This document shows positions 5,409 through 5,934 of a stretch of 5,934 bases of DNA, piece after piece. How positions within the stretch are numbered: position 1 is the first letter of the stretch; every line of letters starts with the position of its first letter. The translations under genes and the position numbers were made by a program. Source of the DNA: Lachnospiraceae bacterium (lineage in GTDB: Bacteria > Bacillota > Clostridia > Lachnospirales > Lachnospiraceae); the NCBI GenBank assembly GCA_021202575.1, contig JAJQCU010000342.1, forward strand, positions 1 to 5,934, in the 5' to 3' direction. The notes under the pieces are model-generated. The model had not been told where the DNA came from. It saw only the letters and a list, made by a program, of their open reading frames with translations, and ran no database searches.

Positions 5409-5472
5409 ATCGAGTAGGAGGCGGTGATTAGCCGCCGTCCTCTCACCATGCGTACCGTTCGGTACACGGCGC
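5409..5472 (-). ncRNA. Group II intron domains V and VI and 3' splice site
   Basis: Domain V lies at about 5444-5472. GCCGTG (5470-5465) pairs with CATGGT (5450-5445), a two-base CG bulge follows on the 3' side, and TACC/GGTA is closed by the loop GAAC. A CGC triad (5471-5469) faces GTG (5446-5444), as in the catalytic triad. Domain VI lies at about 5412-5444. AGGA-GGCGG pairs with CCGCC-TCCT around CTAATCA, and below it GAG pairs with CTC, leaving A5415 bulged 7 nt from the 3' end, the expected branch-point position. G5444 could belong to either domain. Confidence 0.85.
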
Positions 5473-5474
5473 TT

Positions 5475-5934
5475 TCAATAGTTGACGTGCACAGACTGGT
5501 ATGCCAGGGATAAATCATAAAATCCCCAGTGTATCAGTCTTTCTCTACTGAGTGCCCAGTTGACCGCTTTGTTAGCGGCATTAAACCAGTACCCTTTTCG
5601 GTCATATGCGATGTATGCCGCATAATGTTCCGCGCCTCCCAGAACAACTAATTTACGCTTGCGTGTTCTTGGCATTTTACAATGTTTCCATATACACATA
5701 CGTATTCTCCTGTAGAGCCAGCCGTTCAATTCGCTGATGATAGCTTTCATGTCTGCGATACCAAAGTAGTTTAACCACCCTCGCGTATAGACCTGGATCT
5801 TATTCATCATCACAACAATGCTTCCGCATTTGCTCCGGGAAGTAAGCCTTCGAAGTTTGTCCTTGGCTTTCTTTAGCGACTTTCTATGAATCCTGATATG
5901 AATTCCCTTGCCGCTCTTGTCTGTTCTTATTCTG
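5475..5934 (-). CDS. ltrA: Group II intron reverse transcriptase/maturase, C-terminal 152 residues (N-terminus beyond right edge)
   Basis: The frame is open from the right edge to a TGA at 5475-5477. Near the start IHIRIHRKSLKKAKDKLRRLT is the end of the RT palm/thumb region. The maturase (X) domain follows: QVYTRGWLNYFGIADMKAI, then ELNGWLYRRIRMCIWKHCK and MPRTRKRKL. It ends in a GYWFNAANKAVNWALS...LIHWGFYDL tail like that of many clostridial intron RTs. No HNH endonuclease motif is present, so the protein is of the endonuclease-lacking type. The RT domain with YxDD would lie outside the window. The in-frame GTG at 5813 is not the real start, because family homology continues upstream of it. 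The stop lies immediately before domain V, which is unusually tight. The protein would help its intron RNA splice and, if intact, retrohome. Confidence 0.92.
   Translation of the reverse strand, partial: RIRTDKSGKGIHIRIHRKSLKKAKDKLRRLTSRSKCGSIVVMMNKIQVYTRGWLNYFGIADMKAIISELNGWLYRRIRMCIWKHCKMPRTRKRKLVVLGGAEHYAAYIAYDRKGYWFNAANKAVNWALSRERLIHWGFYDLSLAYQSVHVNY

Larger units (their letters stand above)
5409..5934 (-). mobile_element. Group II intron, 3' portion (continues past right edge)
   Basis: The minus strand carries, in order, the C-terminal part of an intron-encoded reverse transcriptase, a domain V hairpin, a domain VI hairpin with a bulged adenosine, and a terminus ending in GAT that fits the group II rule of an AY 3' end. 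The inferred 3' splice junction is at 5409/5408, 36 bp beyond the kinase stop codon and convergent with it. The 5' end, the RT active site and the 5' exon are outside the window, so completeness and mobility cannot be judged. The encoded protein ends without an HNH endonuclease domain. Confidence 0.88.

Noticed and set aside
5475..5813. Stand-alone 112-residue gene starting at GTG 5813
   Set aside because: The frame and the intron RT homology continue upstream to the window edge, so it is the C-terminal part of a longer protein.

Overview
The window looks like a chromosomal segment of an anaerobic gut Firmicute, most likely Lachnospiraceae or a close clostridial relative. This is inferred from strong AGGAGG-type ribosome binding sites, mixed-GC codon use, a pyrB-pyrI pair with a zinc-type regulatory chain, a FolC/nitroreductase neighbourhood, and tandem or hairpin-rich intergenic repeats. 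No marker gene fixes the species.

Layout. Positions 1-1023 hold the N-terminal part of a minus-strand folC (folylpolyglutamate/dihydrofolate synthase), cut by the left edge. A divergent intergenic region (1024-1585) follows. It carries four 42-bp tandem repeats, a hairpin, and a very good sigma-A promoter for a plus-strand nitroreductase-family protein (1586-2128). An intrinsic terminator-like hairpin (2134-2168) sits directly in front of pyrB (2198-3112, aspartate carbamoyltransferase catalytic chain). pyrB is separated from pyrI (3460-3894, regulatory chain) by 347 bp that contain a compact block of nested and crossing inverted repeats, which looks like an inserted miniature element.

Downstream of pyrI the base composition becomes visibly more AT-rich and the content becomes accessory. 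A two-gene, translationally coupled HipB/HipA-like toxin-antitoxin module (4018-5372) has its own consensus promoter, with a perfect 12-bp palindrome lying exactly between the -35 and -10. The kinase is short (312 aa) and lacks the N-terminal subdomain of classical HipA. The antitoxin carries a C-terminal extension of about 75 residues. The right end (5409-5934, minus strand) is the 3' part of a group II intron: the maturase/thumb end of its reverse transcriptase, then domains V and VI and the intron 3' terminus. The intron continues past the right edge.

How the parts fit. PyrB and PyrI form allosteric aspartate carbamoyltransferase (step 2 of de novo pyrimidine synthesis). The position of the hairpin before pyrB suggests attenuation or termination control. 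The HipBA-like module and the intron look like horizontally acquired cargo placed downstream of the pyrimidine genes.
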